Notes: generated from the sequence alone by a model not told the origin. DNA of 64,000 nt from Streptomyces sp. NBC_01478 (GCF_036227225.1 NZ_CP109444.1:11389501-11453500); one strand, 5' to 3'. Positions 8,508-17,659 are shown, counted from the first letter of the stretch. Program-made: numbers and translations.

Positions 8508-9725
8508 GTGACCGTCCTCCGGGGCCTGTGTCGGGCCCGCCCGTTGGGCCCGGCCGTACTCGTCGCCCCTCTGCTCACGCTTCTGCTCCCGTCCGCCGCG
8601 GCGGCCTCCGGCACCGATCCGCTGCGCGCGCGGCAGTACGGGCTGGAGCTGAGCGGCCTGACCGACGCGGCGGAGGCCGGTGCCCGTGCCGACGGAGTGG
8701 TCGTCGCGGTGATCGACACCGGCGTCGACCTGGACCACCCCGACCTCGCCGGCGTCCTCGTCCCCGGCCGGGACTTCGTCGACGGCGACACGCGTCCGGA
8801 CGACGAGAACGGCCACGGCACCCATGTCGCCGGAGTGATCGCCGCGGTGTCCGGCAACGGCATCGGCATCGCCGGCGGCGCGCCCGGCGCGCGGATCATG
8901 CCGGTCCGTGTGCTGGGCGCCGACGGCACCGGGGATCCCGCGGTGATCGCCGACGCCGTGCGCTGGGCCGTCGGCCACGGTGCCGACGTCATCAACCTGT
9001 CCCTGGGCGACACCGGGCAGGCCGACCGGCTGCGCAAGGGCGGACCACTGGACCTCGCGCTGCGCGAGGCCGCCGACCGGGCGGTGGTGGTGGCCGCGGC
9101 CGGCAACGACAGCCAGGTCGAGCGTGTCTACCGGGCCGGAGTGCCGGCCGTCGTCGTCGAGGCCGTCGGTCCCGACGGGCAGCTCGCCGCGTTCTCCAAT
9201 GCCGGCGATCCGCGATCGGTGGCGGCACCCGGAGTCGACATCCTCTCCACCCTGCCGGGCGGCTACGGCCGTATGTCCGGTACCTCCATGGCGGCACCGC
9301 ATGTGGCAGCCGAGGCGGCACTGCTGATCGGCCGGGGCGCCGACCCGGCCACCGCCCGAGAGCTGATCACCGGCACCGCGCATCCGACGGGCGATCAGCG
9401 TCTCGGTGCGGGGCTCATCGACGCGGCTGCCGCGGTGCGGGCGCTCGGACCGTCCAGCCCGTCCGCTCCATCGAGTGCGTCCGGCTCGGGCAGTCCGTCC
9501 GACCACTCCGCCCGGTCCGACCTGTCCGTCCCGTCGGACCTGCCCGGTGGGTCCGGTACGCCCTACACGCCCGCCGCGGACAGCGGGACTCCCGACCCGG
9601 GCGCGGGAGGAGCGGCGCTGCTCGGCCTGAGTCTCGTCAGCGGCGCGGCCCTGCTCACGGCTGTAGCGCTGTTCCTCCGCCGTACGCGCCCCAGCCGACA
9701 TCCCCGATATCCCCGACATCACTGA
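8508..9725 (+). CDS. S8 subtilisin-like serine protease, membrane anchored
   Basis: A 405-residue protease with a signal peptide (1-34) and the full catalytic triad: Asp70 in VIDTGVD, His103 in NGHGTHVAG, and Ser260 in GTSMAAPH, with the oxyanion Asn in AAGND. A Ser/Pro-rich linker (about 315-365) and a single C-terminal transmembrane segment (GLSLVSGAALLTAVALFL) followed by arginines place it outside the membrane. This layout resembles mycosin (MycP) and similar actinobacterial subtilases, but I see no ESX secretion genes nearby. The two-component system at 5675-7779 is the likely regulator. Confidence 0.88.
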   Translation: MTVLRGLCRARPLGPAVLVAPLLTLLLPSAAAASGTDPLRARQYGLELSGLTDAAEAGARADGVVVAVIDTGVDLDHPDLAGVLVPGRDFVDGDTRPDDENGHGTHVAGVIAAVSGNGIGIAGGAPGARIMPVRVLGADGTGDPAVIADAVRWAVGHGADVINLSLGDTGQADRLRKGGPLDLALREAADRAVVVAAAGNDSQVERVYRAGVPAVVVEAVGPDGQLAAFSNAGDPRSVAAPGVDILSTLPGGYGRMSGTSMAAPHVAAEAALLIGRGADPATARELITGTAHPTGDQRLGAGLIDAAAAVRALGPSSPSAPSSASGSGSPSDHSARSDLSVPSDLPGGSGTPYTPAADSGTPDPGAGGAALLGLSLVSGAALLTAVALFLRRTRPSRHPRYPRHH

Positions 9726-9767
9726 GAGCGATCTCCGCCCGACGAGGGCCCGACAAGGAACGACGGT

Positions 9768-12035
9768 ATGACCAACGCTCCCGCACCTACCCAGGAACCC
9801 GACCGCCCCGAGGCGTCCGCGGACGTCGGCCGACTGCACCGGCTCGGCCGCTGGTGCGCACGACGGCCGTGGTGGGTGCTCGGCACCTGGCTGCTGGTGC
9901 TGCTGGCCGCACTCGGCGCCGACCGCGCCTGGGGCGGCACCTACGACGACGACTTCTCACTGCCCGGCACCTCCGTGCAGACCGGAGCCGACCTGCTGGA
10001 CGCGCACGGATCCGTGAACATCCGTGGCACCGCTGCCCAGATCGTGCTGCACACCGGTACCGGGTCCCTCACCGACCAGCAGGGTGCCGTCGACACCGCC
10101 GTGGCCGGCCTGAAGCAACTGCCCGAGGTGATCTCGGTGACCGATCCGCTCGTCACACCGGGGGCGGTCTCGGCCGACGGTGCCACCGGCATCGTGATCG
10201 TCCGCTTCACGCAGAACCCGGCCCGCTTCGAGACGTCCTACCTGCACGGCGTCGACGACGCCGTGCAGGGCCTGCGCGCCGACGGCGTCCAGGTCGAATA
10301 CGGCGGCCCGCTGGGCCAGTTGGCACGTCCCAAGGCAGCGGACCGGCTGTCGGAGATGATCGGGCTGGCCACCGCGGTGATCGTGCTGCTGGCCGGATTC
10401 GGCAGCCTGGCCGCGGCCGGGTTCCCGCTGCTGACCGCCGTCGTCGGACTACTGTCGGGCATCTCACTGCTGGGACTGCTGGCCGCGGCCTTCACCTTCG
10501 GTAACGCCGCACCCACCCTGGCCACGATGATGGGTCTGGGCGTCGGCATCGACTACGCGCTGTTCCTCGTCACCCGCCACCGCCGACTGCTGCGGGACAA
10601 GGACGACCCCGCCGACCCCGCCGAGGCGGTGGGCCGGGCCGTGGCCACCAGCGGCCGGGCGGTGATCGTCGCCGCGGCCACCGTCACCGTCGCACTGGGC
10701 GGCCTGTACGCGTCGGGTGTGAACTTCATCGGCACCCTCGGCATCGCCGCGGGCCTGACCGTCGTGATCGCCGCCGTCGCCGCGCTCACCCTGACCCCCG
10801 CCCTCCTCGGCATCGCGGGCCGCCGCATCGACCGCTGGCGGGTCCGCACCCCGGTCGACGAACCCGGCGACACGGCCGACACCTGGCACCGCTGGGCCGC
10901 CACGGTGGGCCGCCGCCCGTGGCTCTTCCTCACCGTCGGCACGCTCGTGCTCGGTGTACTCGCGATCCCCGCCGCCTCCATGCGCCTGGGCCACGTCGAC
11001 AACGGCGCCGACCCGACCGGCTACACCGACCGCCGCGCCTACGACCTCATCGCCGACGCCTTCGGGCCCGGCACCAACGGCCAGTTCACGATCGTCGCCG
11101 ACCTCGACGACGCGCACACGGGCACCGGAGAACTCTTCGCGACACTGCACGACGCCCTGGCCGCGTCGCCCGGCGTCGCCCACGTCACCACACCCGTCGT
11201 CAGCGACGACCACACCCTGCTCGTCTCCACTGTCACCCCGGACACCGGGCCCCAGGAGAGGGCCACCTCCGACCTGATGCACCGCCTGGAGAACGACACC
11301 CTTCCCCACGCTCTCGCGGACTCGGGCGGCCACGGTTACGTCACCGGGGTCACCGCGGCCCAACTCACTTTCCGCGACGTGGTCGTGGACCGGCTGCCCG
11401 TCATCGTCGCAGTGGTCGTCGCGGCGGCCTTCCTGCTGCTGCTCACCGTCTTCCGCAGTCTCCTGGTCGCGCTCAAGGCGGCCCTGCTCAACCTGCTGTC
11501 GATCGGAGCCGCGTACGGAGTCGTCGTCGCGGTCTTCCAATGGGGCTGGGGCGGCTCCCTGTTCGGCGTGGACGAACCCGTCCCGGTCGAGTCGTACGTG
11601 CCGATGATGATGTTCGCCATCGTCTTCGGCCTGTCCATGGACTACGAGGTCTTCCTGCTCTCCCGGATCCGCGAGGCGTGGCTGCACACCAAGGACAACC
11701 ACCTCAGCGTCGCCAACGGCCTGGCCGGCACCGCCCGCGTCATCACCTGCGCCGCCCTCATCATGACCAGCGTCTTCCTCGCCTTCCTGCTGTCCACCAA
11801 CGTGGTCATCAAGATGCTGGCGCTGGGCCTGGGCGTCAGCGTCATCGTCGACGCCACCCTCGTCCGGCTCGTCCTGGTGCCCTCCACCATGTACCTGCTC
11901 GGCCGCGCCAACTGGTGGCTGCCACGCTGGCTCGACCGGCTCCTGCCGCACCTCGACCCCGAAGGCCCTGGCTCCGCCACCGCTCCGGACGCCGCCCGGG
12001 CCGCCGTCCCGGTCGTTTCGGGGGAGCAGCCATGA
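9768..12035 (+). CDS. MMPL-family RND transporter
   Basis: A 755-residue membrane protein with the MMPL duplication: two halves, each with a large extracytoplasmic loop and a bundle of about six transmembrane helices. The first bundle includes MMGLGVGIDYALFLVTRHR and the second AIVFGLSMDYEVFLLSRIRE, the paired GxDYxLF motifs of the proton-relay helices. Such transporters export lipids or hydrophobic compounds in actinobacteria. It starts 42 bp after the subtilase and overlaps the next gene by 4 bp. Confidence 0.9.
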   Translation: MTNAPAPTQEPDRPEASADVGRLHRLGRWCARRPWWVLGTWLLVLLAALGADRAWGGTYDDDFSLPGTSVQTGADLLDAHGSVNIRGTAAQIVLHTGTGSLTDQQGAVDTAVAGLKQLPEVISVTDPLVTPGAVSADGATGIVIVRFTQNPARFETSYLHGVDDAVQGLRADGVQVEYGGPLGQLARPKAADRLSEMIGLATAVIVLLAGFGSLAAAGFPLLTAVVGLLSGISLLGLLAAAFTFGNAAPTLATMMGLGVGIDYALFLVTRHRRLLRDKDDPADPAEAVGRAVATSGRAVIVAAATVTVALGGLYASGVNFIGTLGIAAGLTVVIAAVAALTLTPALLGIAGRRIDRWRVRTPVDEPGDTADTWHRWAATVGRRPWLFLTVGTLVLGVLAIPAASMRLGHVDNGADPTGYTDRRAYDLIADAFGPGTNGQFTIVADLDDAHTGTGELFATLHDALAASPGVAHVTTPVVSDDHTLLVSTVTPDTGPQERATSDLMHRLENDTLPHALADSGGHGYVTGVTAAQLTFRDVVVDRLPVIVAVVVAAAFLLLLTVFRSLLVALKAALLNLLSIGAAYGVVVAVFQWGWGGSLFGVDEPVPVESYVPMMMFAIVFGLSMDYEVFLLSRIREAWLHTKDNHLSVANGLAGTARVITCAALIMTSVFLAFLLSTNVVIKMLALGLGVSVIVDATLVRLVLVPSTMYLLGRANWWLPRWLDRLLPHLDPEGPGSATAPDAARAAVPVVSGEQP

Positions 12036-12742
12036 TCCGTTCCTTGTTCAGGCGGCACCGCGCTGTCTCCGTGACAGTGGCGGCCCTCGTACTCGTCCTT
12101 CTCACCACGACCGTCGCCGAACTCGCCGCCCGCACGCTGCTGCACCGCCGCCTCTCCGCCGCGGTGGGCCGGACCCTCGGCAAGGACACCGACGTCGACA
12201 TCGGCGGCGGCCCGGCCCTGCTCGACCTCTTCGAGCGGCACCTCGACGCCATCACCGTCACCAGCGGCCACGCCACGCTGGGCCACATCCCCGACGTGTC
12301 CGTACAGGCCAGCCTGGACTACGTACGCCTGACCGGCGACCACTCGGGCACCGTCGCCCGGACCCACGCCGACGTCGAGGTCCCCGCCGCCTCCCTGCAG
12401 AACATGACCACCCAAACGGACGGCCGGCTCCCGGTCACGGACGTACGCCTCGACGACCAGGCCGACACCATCACCCTCGACCTGCAGGGCGGGCTCGGCC
12501 GGGCGACGCTCCAACCCCGACTCCAGGACGGGCGCGTGACGCTGCGTCTGGAAGACGCCGAGATCCTGGGCAGCCCCGCACCCGCCGCGGTCGTCGACCG
12601 GATCCAGCACGGACTCACCGACCACACCGACGCCGACTATCCCCTGGGCCTGAAAGCGACAGCAGTCGACGTCACCTCCACGGGCCTCACGATCACACTC
12701 GACGGAGGCCCCACCCGGCTGCCCGGCACGACACAGGCGTAG
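12032..12742 (+). CDS. DUF2993 (LmeA-like) lipid-binding domain protein
   Basis: A 236-residue protein with one N-terminal transmembrane or signal anchor (15-37) followed by a beta-rich DUF2993 domain. Features are LSAAVGRTLGKDTDVDIGG, a repeated V-x-V-x-A strand pattern, and the closing LKATAVDVTSTGLTITLDG. Mycobacterial LmeA of this family acts in cell-envelope lipid glycan maturation. The ATGA overlap with the MMPL gene implies coupled translation, so the pair may handle one envelope lipid (inference). Confidence 0.75.
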   Translation: MIRSLFRRHRAVSVTVAALVLVLLTTTVAELAARTLLHRRLSAAVGRTLGKDTDVDIGGGPALLDLFERHLDAITVTSGHATLGHIPDVSVQASLDYVRLTGDHSGTVARTHADVEVPAASLQNMTTQTDGRLPVTDVRLDDQADTITLDLQGGLGRATLQPRLQDGRVTLRLEDAEILGSPAPAAVVDRIQHGLTDHTDADYPLGLKATAVDVTSTGLTITLDGGPTRLPGTTQA

Positions 12743-12985
12743 CCGGTGCCGACGGGCAGCGGGACGGTCCACTCCCGGGTGGTACCGGTGGAGCGGTGGG
12801 GTATGAAGGTGCGGGTGCCGCCGAGTTCCGGGGCGCGGGTGCGGAGGTCGGCCAGTCCGATGCGGTGTATGCGGTGAGGACCCAGGCCGCGGCCGTTGTC
12901 GGAGCCTGAGGTGGGTGGTGGCCTCGGCCGTGACGTCCACGGCGGTGGCGTGCCGGGCGGTGTAGGTGAGGGCTTCGCGCCTCAC
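12743..12985 (-). pseudogene. histidine kinase ATPase-domain remnant
   Basis: On the minus strand one frame reads EALTYTARHATAVDVTAEAT, the N-box helix of a NarL-type kinase (usual form EALTNxxRHA). A second frame continues DNGRGLGPHRIHRIGLADLR and then RAPELGGTRTF and EWTVPLPVG, the G-box and C-terminal end of the same domain. A frameshift between the two and the missing N-terminal domains show a remnant. Confidence 0.6.
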
Positions 12986-13151
12986 TGCCCTTCGGCCTCA
13001 GCGCGGATTGAGAAGGCGCGCGGCGTGGACCCGCCGGACCGGTGCCGATGGTGAGCGTGCGGGAGAATCGACCGTTGTAGGAACCGGAGGCGGTACTGGC
13101 CCGCACCAGGGCTGCCGCTGCTCCGACAGGGGTTGTGCCAGGCTGTCCACC

Positions 13152-13607
13152 ATGGAGTACGTGACGGTCCGGGGACTGGCCTTGCCCGCACGGCTGACTT
13201 CCCTGCTCGATCAGGGCCGGTGGCGCCATCCGGGCGACGCTGAGATGGCGAGACTGATTCCGTGGTTCGAGAGCCCGATCGACTTCCTCACGACCACGGG
13301 CCAGATGGAATGGGAGTCCAGCTCGCTGGACACCTTCGACGATGACCGGTACGCGGCCTTTTTGCACGTGGCGCGAGGCGACGGTCAGGAGACTCCGGTC
13401 GAACTGCCCTGGTTGCATGTCGAGCAGGCGTTCTTCATCGCGGTGAACCGGGTCCCCGCTGATGACATCGGCCTCGCCCTCGACTACCGCACCGACGCCC
13501 TCGACCCGCGGGTCGTGGGCAGTCACGTCTCGATGAATCCCATGTTGTACGAGTGGCGAGTCGTGGCGCCCACGTTCTCTGTCTTCGCTGCTGCCCTGGA
13601 TCTTTAG
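13152..13607 (+). CDS. conserved hypothetical protein
   Basis: A 151-residue soluble protein with no signal peptide or membrane segment. It is acidic and aromatic-rich (WFESPIDFL, MEWESSSLDTFDDDRYAAF, HVEQAFFIAVNR, YEWRVVAPTFSVF). The pattern faintly recalls SUKH/SMI1-type immunity proteins, but I cannot assign it with confidence. The ATG at 13152 begins the conserved-looking part; the longer upstream frame crosses kinase remnant sequence. Confidence 0.6.
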   Translation: MEYVTVRGLALPARLTSLLDQGRWRHPGDAEMARLIPWFESPIDFLTTTGQMEWESSSLDTFDDDRYAAFLHVARGDGQETPVELPWLHVEQAFFIAVNRVPADDIGLALDYRTDALDPRVVGSHVSMNPMLYEWRVVAPTFSVFAAALDL

Positions 13608-13710
13608 AACAACCCAAGAGGCGCGTTCGTCGTCGCGGAGCCTGGAATGGCCAGGGTCGGGAGGTGGCAACGTCTTACGGTCCGGTCGGGGGTGTCCCGG
13701 CGCGGGGCCG

Positions 13711-14106
13711 TCAGGCGTCCTTGGTGAGTGAGGCAAGGGCGGCGTCGAGGCGGTGGGTGGCCTCTTCGGCGACGGGACGCAGCGCGTCGAGTCCGGTGAG
13801 GGCGACCATCGTGCCGGGGTCGAGGACCTGTACAACAGTACGGTCGCCGGCGCGGCGGACGACGACGTTGCAGGGCAGCAGCAGGCCGATGGTGCGGTCG
13901 GTCTCCAGGGCGCGGTGGGCGAGGGGCGGGTTGCAGGCGCCGAGGATGACGTAGTCCTCCATGTCGTGGTCGAGCTTCGCCTTGAGCGTGGCGGTGACGT
14001 CGATCTCGGTGAGGATGCCGAAGCCCTGTGCGGCGAGGGCTTCGCGGACGTGGCTGACGGTGGTGGCGAAGTCGGTGTCGAGGTGGACGGTGCGGTCGTA
14101 ACGCAT
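13711..14106 (-). CDS. DUF302 protein
   Basis: A 131-residue DUF302 protein: YDRTVHLDTDFATTVSHVREAL, then GFGILTEIDVTATLKAKL, YVILGACNPPLAHRAL, and GLLLPCNVVVRR. DUF302 has no settled biochemical function but is often found with sulfur-oxidation and redox genes. The cysteines in GACNPP and LPCNV are typical of the family. It lies 91 bp downstream of the thioredoxin gene on the same strand, probably one transcript under the operator at 14601-14616. Confidence 0.85.
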   Translation of the reverse strand: MRYDRTVHLDTDFATTVSHVREALAAQGFGILTEIDVTATLKAKLDHDMEDYVILGACNPPLAHRALETDRTIGLLLPCNVVVRRAGDRTVVQVLDPGTMVALTGLDALRPVAEEATHRLDAALASLTKDA

Positions 14107-14197
14107 GGTGTCGGCCTTCCTGCTCGTGGCATTCGGTGCGGTGTCGTCTTCCCTGGCCGGCGGTCGGGTGGCGAGGGAGCCTGCGTGGTGCTCCGGT

Positions 14198-14569
14198 TCA
14201 GTGCTTGTCTGCGGTGTGCGCCGCGAGTTGTCGGCGTACGTCGTCCATGTCGACGGCGCGGATCTTGGTGATGAGGTCTTCCAGGGCCGGGGCGGGGAGG
14301 GCACCGGGCCGGGCGTAGAGGACGGTCTTGTCGCGGATGGCCATGAGGGTGGGGATGGAGGAGATCTGGAAGCTCGCGGCGAGTTCGGGCTGTGCCTCGG
14401 TGTCGACCTTGCCGAAGACGATGTCCGGGTGCTTGGCGGCGGCCCGTTCGAAGACGGGGGCGAACCGGCGGCAGGGGCCGCACCAGGCGGCCCAGAAGTC
14501 GATCAGCACGATGTTCGCGCCGGTGACGGTCGCATCGAAGTTGGCCTTGGTCAGTTCAGCGGTCGGCAT
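14198..14569 (-). CDS. trxA: thioredoxin
   Basis: A 123-residue thioredoxin with the active site WAAWCGPCRRFAPVFE and the cis-proline loop SSIPTLMAIRD. It would reduce protein disulfides or persulfides in the cytoplasm. The start at 14569 has GGAGATCACC in front. The palindrome at 14601-14616, 31 bp upstream, places it in the sulfur regulon, suggesting it reduces persulfidated proteins made under sulfide stress (inference). DUF302 follows. Confidence 0.9.
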   Translation of the reverse strand: MPTAELTKANFDATVTGANIVLIDFWAAWCGPCRRFAPVFERAAAKHPDIVFGKVDTEAQPELAASFQISSIPTLMAIRDKTVLYARPGALPAPALEDLITKIRAVDMDDVRRQLAAHTADKH

Positions 14570-14600
14570 GGTGATCTCCACCTCTCGTGGTCGAATGTTA

Positions 14601-14616
14601 ATACCCCTGGGGGTAT
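14601..14616. promoter_or_regulatory. CstR/CsoR-type operator a
   Basis: ATACCC-CTGG-GGGTAT, extended to 8-bp perfect arms with flanking A/T. It precedes the minus-strand thioredoxin-DUF302 unit and follows the NifS-like gene stop. Confidence 0.8.
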
Positions 14617-14621
14617 TTGGT

Positions 14622-16328
14622 TCAACGGGTCGAGGGGCGAGTTTGTTCCATGCAGGCCGGTGGCAGGTGGAACCAGCGCATGCGCTCGAAGTCGGCGGGC
14701 AGGCCCGTCGGTCCGTCGTCGAGATAGTCAGGGAGGGGCGTCAACAGGGTTCGTGCGTCGGCGAGTTGATCGGCCAGGACGTGTTCGCCGGCGCGGACGC
14801 GGTGGTCGGGGAGGGTGGGCCGTCCGTCGGGTTCCCAGGTCAGGTTGGTCAGGCTCAGGGGTGGGCCCGTGGGAGCCCGGCGGTGGTGCCATCCGCCGGT
14901 GTGGGGGTCGAAGCGGTAGTCGGGCAGGGCGCGGTGGCCGTGGGTGGCGATCAGGTCGACTGCGTCGATGAGGTAGTCGCGGACGGTGTCGCTGATGAAG
15001 TAGTTGAAGTTGATGCGGATCCAGCCGGGTTTGATGCCGTCGCAGCCGAGGAGGACTTCGTCGAGTACGTCGTGGGAGGTGGCGGCGTCGATGGCGAGCA
15101 GGCGGTGGCCGTAGGGGCCGGCGCAGGAGCAGCCGCCGCGGGCCTGGATGCCGAAGAGGTCGTTGAGCAGGGCGACGACGTAGTTGTGGTGCAGGTGGCG
15201 GTCGCCGTGGCGGATGCGGAAGGAGACGATCGACAGTCGGCGGGCTTCGTGGTTGCCGAGGATCTCGATGGCGGGGTTGCGGTCCCAGCTGCGCAGGGCG
15301 TGGCGCCAGTGGCGTTCCTCCGCGGCCTGGATGGTGTCGGTGCCGACGGCCTGTTTGAGGGCGACGACCAGTCCGGCGCGGATGGACTCGACGATGGCCG
15401 GGGTGCCGCCCTCCTCGCGGGCGACCGGGTCGTCCAGATAGCGGTGGCCGAGCGGGCCGACGAAGGAGACGGTGCCGCCGCCGGGTGCGGTGGGCACCGG
15501 GTTGCGGACCAGTTCGCGCCGTACGACGAGGACGCCGGGGGTCTGCGGGCCGCCGACGAACTTGTGCGGGGAGAAGAAGATGGCGTCCTTGTGGTCGTTC
15601 GCGCCGGGGGCGCTTTCGGCGACCCGGATGGGGATGTAGGGGGCGGCGGCTGCGTAGTCCCAGAAGGACAGGGCGCCGTGGGCGTGCAGGAGGCGGGCGA
15701 CGCGGTCGGTGTCGGTGAGGATGCCGGTGACGTTGGAGGCGGCGGAGAAGGTGCCGATGCGCAGCGGCCGGCCGGCGTGCCGGAGCAGTTGCCCCTCCAA
15801 CTGGGCGAGGTCGACATGGCCGTCGGCGTCCTCGTCGACGACGACCACGTCGGCGATCGACTCACGCCAGGGCAGTTCGTTGGAGTGGTGCTCGTACGGG
15901 CCGACGAACACCACGGGGCGTTCGGCGGGCGGTGGTGGAGCGGTGGCCGGACGGCGCAGTTCCAGGATGCCGACCAGCTTGTTGACAGCCGCGGTGGCGC
16001 CGGAACCGCAGAAGATGACGAGGTCGTCCTCGGTGGCGCCGACCGCGTCGCGGATGATCCGGCGGGCGTCCTCCCGCAGCCGGGTGGTCTGCAACCCGGT
16101 ACTGGAGCTCTCGGTGTGGGTGTTGGCGTAGCGCGGCAGGACGTGGTCGCGGACGAAGTCCTCGACGAAGTCCAGCGAGCGCCCGGAGGCCGTGTAGTCG
16201 GCGTAGACGACGCGCCGGGGCCCGTAGGGGCCGTCCATCACCTCGTCGTCGCCGATGATCCCCCGGCGGATGCGCTCCAGGAGGGGGAGCGTGGGCGGCG
16301 CCTGGCCGGTCGCCGGACGGGCGGGCAT
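14622..16328 (-). CDS. NifS/SufS-like class V aminotransferase (cysteine desulfurase-like)
   Basis: A 568-residue PLP enzyme. The fold-type I core contains the aromatic/His stack region (GPYEHHSNELPW), the pyridine-N Asp224 in FWDYAAAAP, and the Schiff-base lysine Lys256 in SPHKFVGG. Cys400 and Cys402 in RGGCSCAGPYGH occupy the catalytic-Cys loop of cysteine desulfurases. It is about 150 residues longer than SufS, with a C-terminal extension holding YRFDPHTGGWHHRR and a Trp/His-rich end. In this island it probably produces or handles sulfane sulfur; the exact substrate is unknown. It starts 2 bp after the OsmC gene ends, so they form one operon. Confidence 0.85.
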   Translation of the reverse strand: MPARPATGQAPPTLPLLERIRRGIIGDDEVMDGPYGPRRVVYADYTASGRSLDFVEDFVRDHVLPRYANTHTESSSTGLQTTRLREDARRIIRDAVGATEDDLVIFCGSGATAAVNKLVGILELRRPATAPPPPAERPVVFVGPYEHHSNELPWRESIADVVVVDEDADGHVDLAQLEGQLLRHAGRPLRIGTFSAASNVTGILTDTDRVARLLHAHGALSFWDYAAAAPYIPIRVAESAPGANDHKDAIFFSPHKFVGGPQTPGVLVVRRELVRNPVPTAPGGGTVSFVGPLGHRYLDDPVAREEGGTPAIVESIRAGLVVALKQAVGTDTIQAAEERHWRHALRSWDRNPAIEILGNHEARRLSIVSFRIRHGDRHLHHNYVVALLNDLFGIQARGGCSCAGPYGHRLLAIDAATSHDVLDEVLLGCDGIKPGWIRINFNYFISDTVRDYLIDAVDLIATHGHRALPDYRFDPHTGGWHHRRAPTGPPLSLTNLTWEPDGRPTLPDHRVRAGEHVLADQLADARTLLTPLPDYLDDGPTGLPADFERMRWFHLPPACMEQTRPSTR

Positions 16329-16330
16329 CG

Positions 16331-16783
16331 TCAGGGCTCCAGCCCGATGACGATCTCCGGCGGCTGATGGAGGGTGTTGTGGACGGTGCAGTGCGAGGCG
16401 ACGGCGAGGAGGGCGGCGCGGCGCTGCTCGGGCAGGCCGGGAGGCGGTAGGACCGTCACGTGTATCGCGTCGATCCTGGCCGGGCGGTCGGTGGACATCG
16501 TGAACGCGGTCCGCACCCGCAGCCCGGTGCGGTCCAGGCCGTGGCGGTGCAGGTAACGGCCGGCGTAGAAGGCGACACAGGAAGCCAGGGACGCGGCGAA
16601 CAGCTCGGTGGGCGTGGGGGCGGTGTCCTGCCCGCCGGCGTCCTCGGGCTGGTCCACCAGCAGCCGGTGGCCGCGTACCTCGATGGCGTACGCGTCTCCG
16701 TCGACGTGGGAGACCTCCAGCCGGTGCACGTCCTGTGCCGAGGGCGGGGCGGGGGCGGCGGCGTCAGGTGCGGTGTGGGTCAT
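16331..16783 (-). CDS. OsmC-family peroxidase/thiol protein
   Basis: A 150-residue OsmC/Ohr-fold protein. The two family cysteines are Cys69 in SLASCVAFYAG and Cys132 in SHCTVHNTL. OsmC proteins reduce hydroperoxides by a Cys-Cys cycle and some act on organic persulfides. The GAGGAGACGCG ribosome binding site supports the start. It is divergent from the peroxiredoxin gene and shares the operator at 16912-16927 with it; it leads an operon with the NifS-like gene. Confidence 0.88.
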   Translation of the reverse strand: MTHTAPDAAAPAPPSAQDVHRLEVSHVDGDAYAIEVRGHRLLVDQPEDAGGQDTAPTPTELFAASLASCVAFYAGRYLHRHGLDRTGLRVRTAFTMSTDRPARIDAIHVTVLPPPGLPEQRRAALLAVASHCTVHNTLHQPPEIVIGLEP

Positions 16784-16911
16784 GGCCGCGTCTCCTCGGG
16801 TCCGATCAGTCGCTTTGGTATCCAGTGCACCGAGGCCGGTGCGTCATCGCGAGAGGCCGAGGGGATCGGAGAGAGGGCCGTTCGGCCCTGGGATGCACCC
16901 CATGGATCTAA

Positions 16912-16927
16912 ATACCCTAGGGGGTAT
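16912..16927. promoter_or_regulatory. CstR/CsoR-type operator b
   Basis: ATACCC-TAGG-GGGTAT, located 28 bp before the peroxiredoxin start and 128 bp before the divergent OsmC start, so it may serve both. Confidence 0.8.
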
Positions 16928-16955
16928 TTGAGCTCGTCTTCGAGGAGAGTGCCCC

Positions 16956-17627
16956 ATGACCGTTGCCGAACAGCCGACCACCACTCCCACCCGCCCTCCC
17001 CTCATCGGCGACAGGGCGCCGGACTTCGAGGCCGAGTCCACCCACGGCCCGGTCGGCCTGACCGACTACGCCGGGCGCTGGCTGGTGCTCTTCAGTCACC
17101 CCGCCGACTTCACCCCGGTGTGCACCACCGAGTTCATCGCCTTCACCGAACTCGCCGACGAGTTCGCCGCCCGCAACACCGCCCTGCTCGGCAACTCCGT
17201 GGACTCCGTCCACAGCCACCTCGCCTGGACCCGCGCGATCGAGGAGAAGCTGGGCGTACGGATCCCGTTCCCGATCGTCGCCGACCTGGACATGCGCGTC
17301 TCGCACGCCTACGGCATGCTCCACCCGAACACGTCCGGCACCGCCGCCGTACGCGCCGTCTTCGTCATCGACCCGGAGCAGACCATCCGGGCGGTGTTGT
17401 ACTACCCGATGAACGCCGGACGCATGATCCCCGAGATTCTGCGGCTCGTCGACGCCCTGCAGACCTCCGACCGCGACGGTGTCTCCAGTCCGGCCAACTG
17501 GCGCCCCGGCGACGTTGTCGTCCTCGGCGCCCCGAAGACCCAGGCCGAACTCGACGCCAGGCTCGCGGACGAGACCGTCAAGCTCGCCGACTGGTATCTC
17601 GCGACGAAGCCCGGCGCTCCCGGCTGA
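16956..17627 (+). CDS. 1-Cys (Prx6-like) peroxiredoxin
   Basis: A 223-residue AhpC/TSA-family peroxiredoxin. The peroxidatic Cys56 lies in the PVCTTE motif after HPADFTP, and the long C-terminal domain (MNAGRMIPEILRLVDALQ) is typical of Prx6. No resolving Cys is seen, so thioredoxin or a low-molecular-weight thiol would recycle it. Besides peroxide, 1-Cys peroxiredoxins can reduce per- and polysulfides. The operator 28 bp upstream ties it to the sulfur regulon. Confidence 0.9.
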   Translation: MTVAEQPTTTPTRPPLIGDRAPDFEAESTHGPVGLTDYAGRWLVLFSHPADFTPVCTTEFIAFTELADEFAARNTALLGNSVDSVHSHLAWTRAIEEKLGVRIPFPIVADLDMRVSHAYGMLHPNTSGTAAVRAVFVIDPEQTIRAVLYYPMNAGRMIPEILRLVDALQTSDRDGVSSPANWRPGDVVVLGAPKTQAELDARLADETVKLADWYLATKPGAPG

Positions 17628-17643
17628 GCCCGGGGTCGAAGGT

Positions 17644-17659
17644 ATACCCCCACGGGTAC
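17644..17659. promoter_or_regulatory. CstR/CsoR-type operator c (one mismatch)
   Basis: ATACCC-CCAC-GGGTAC, with one departure from the palindrome at the last base. It lies 57 bp before the sulfide:quinone-reductase-like start and 17 bp after the peroxiredoxin stop. Confidence 0.65.

Noticed and set aside
8508..9725. Part of a type VII (ESX) secretion locus
   Set aside because: The subtilase looks mycosin-like, but no EccB-E, FtsK/SpoIIIE or WXG100 genes are present in the window.
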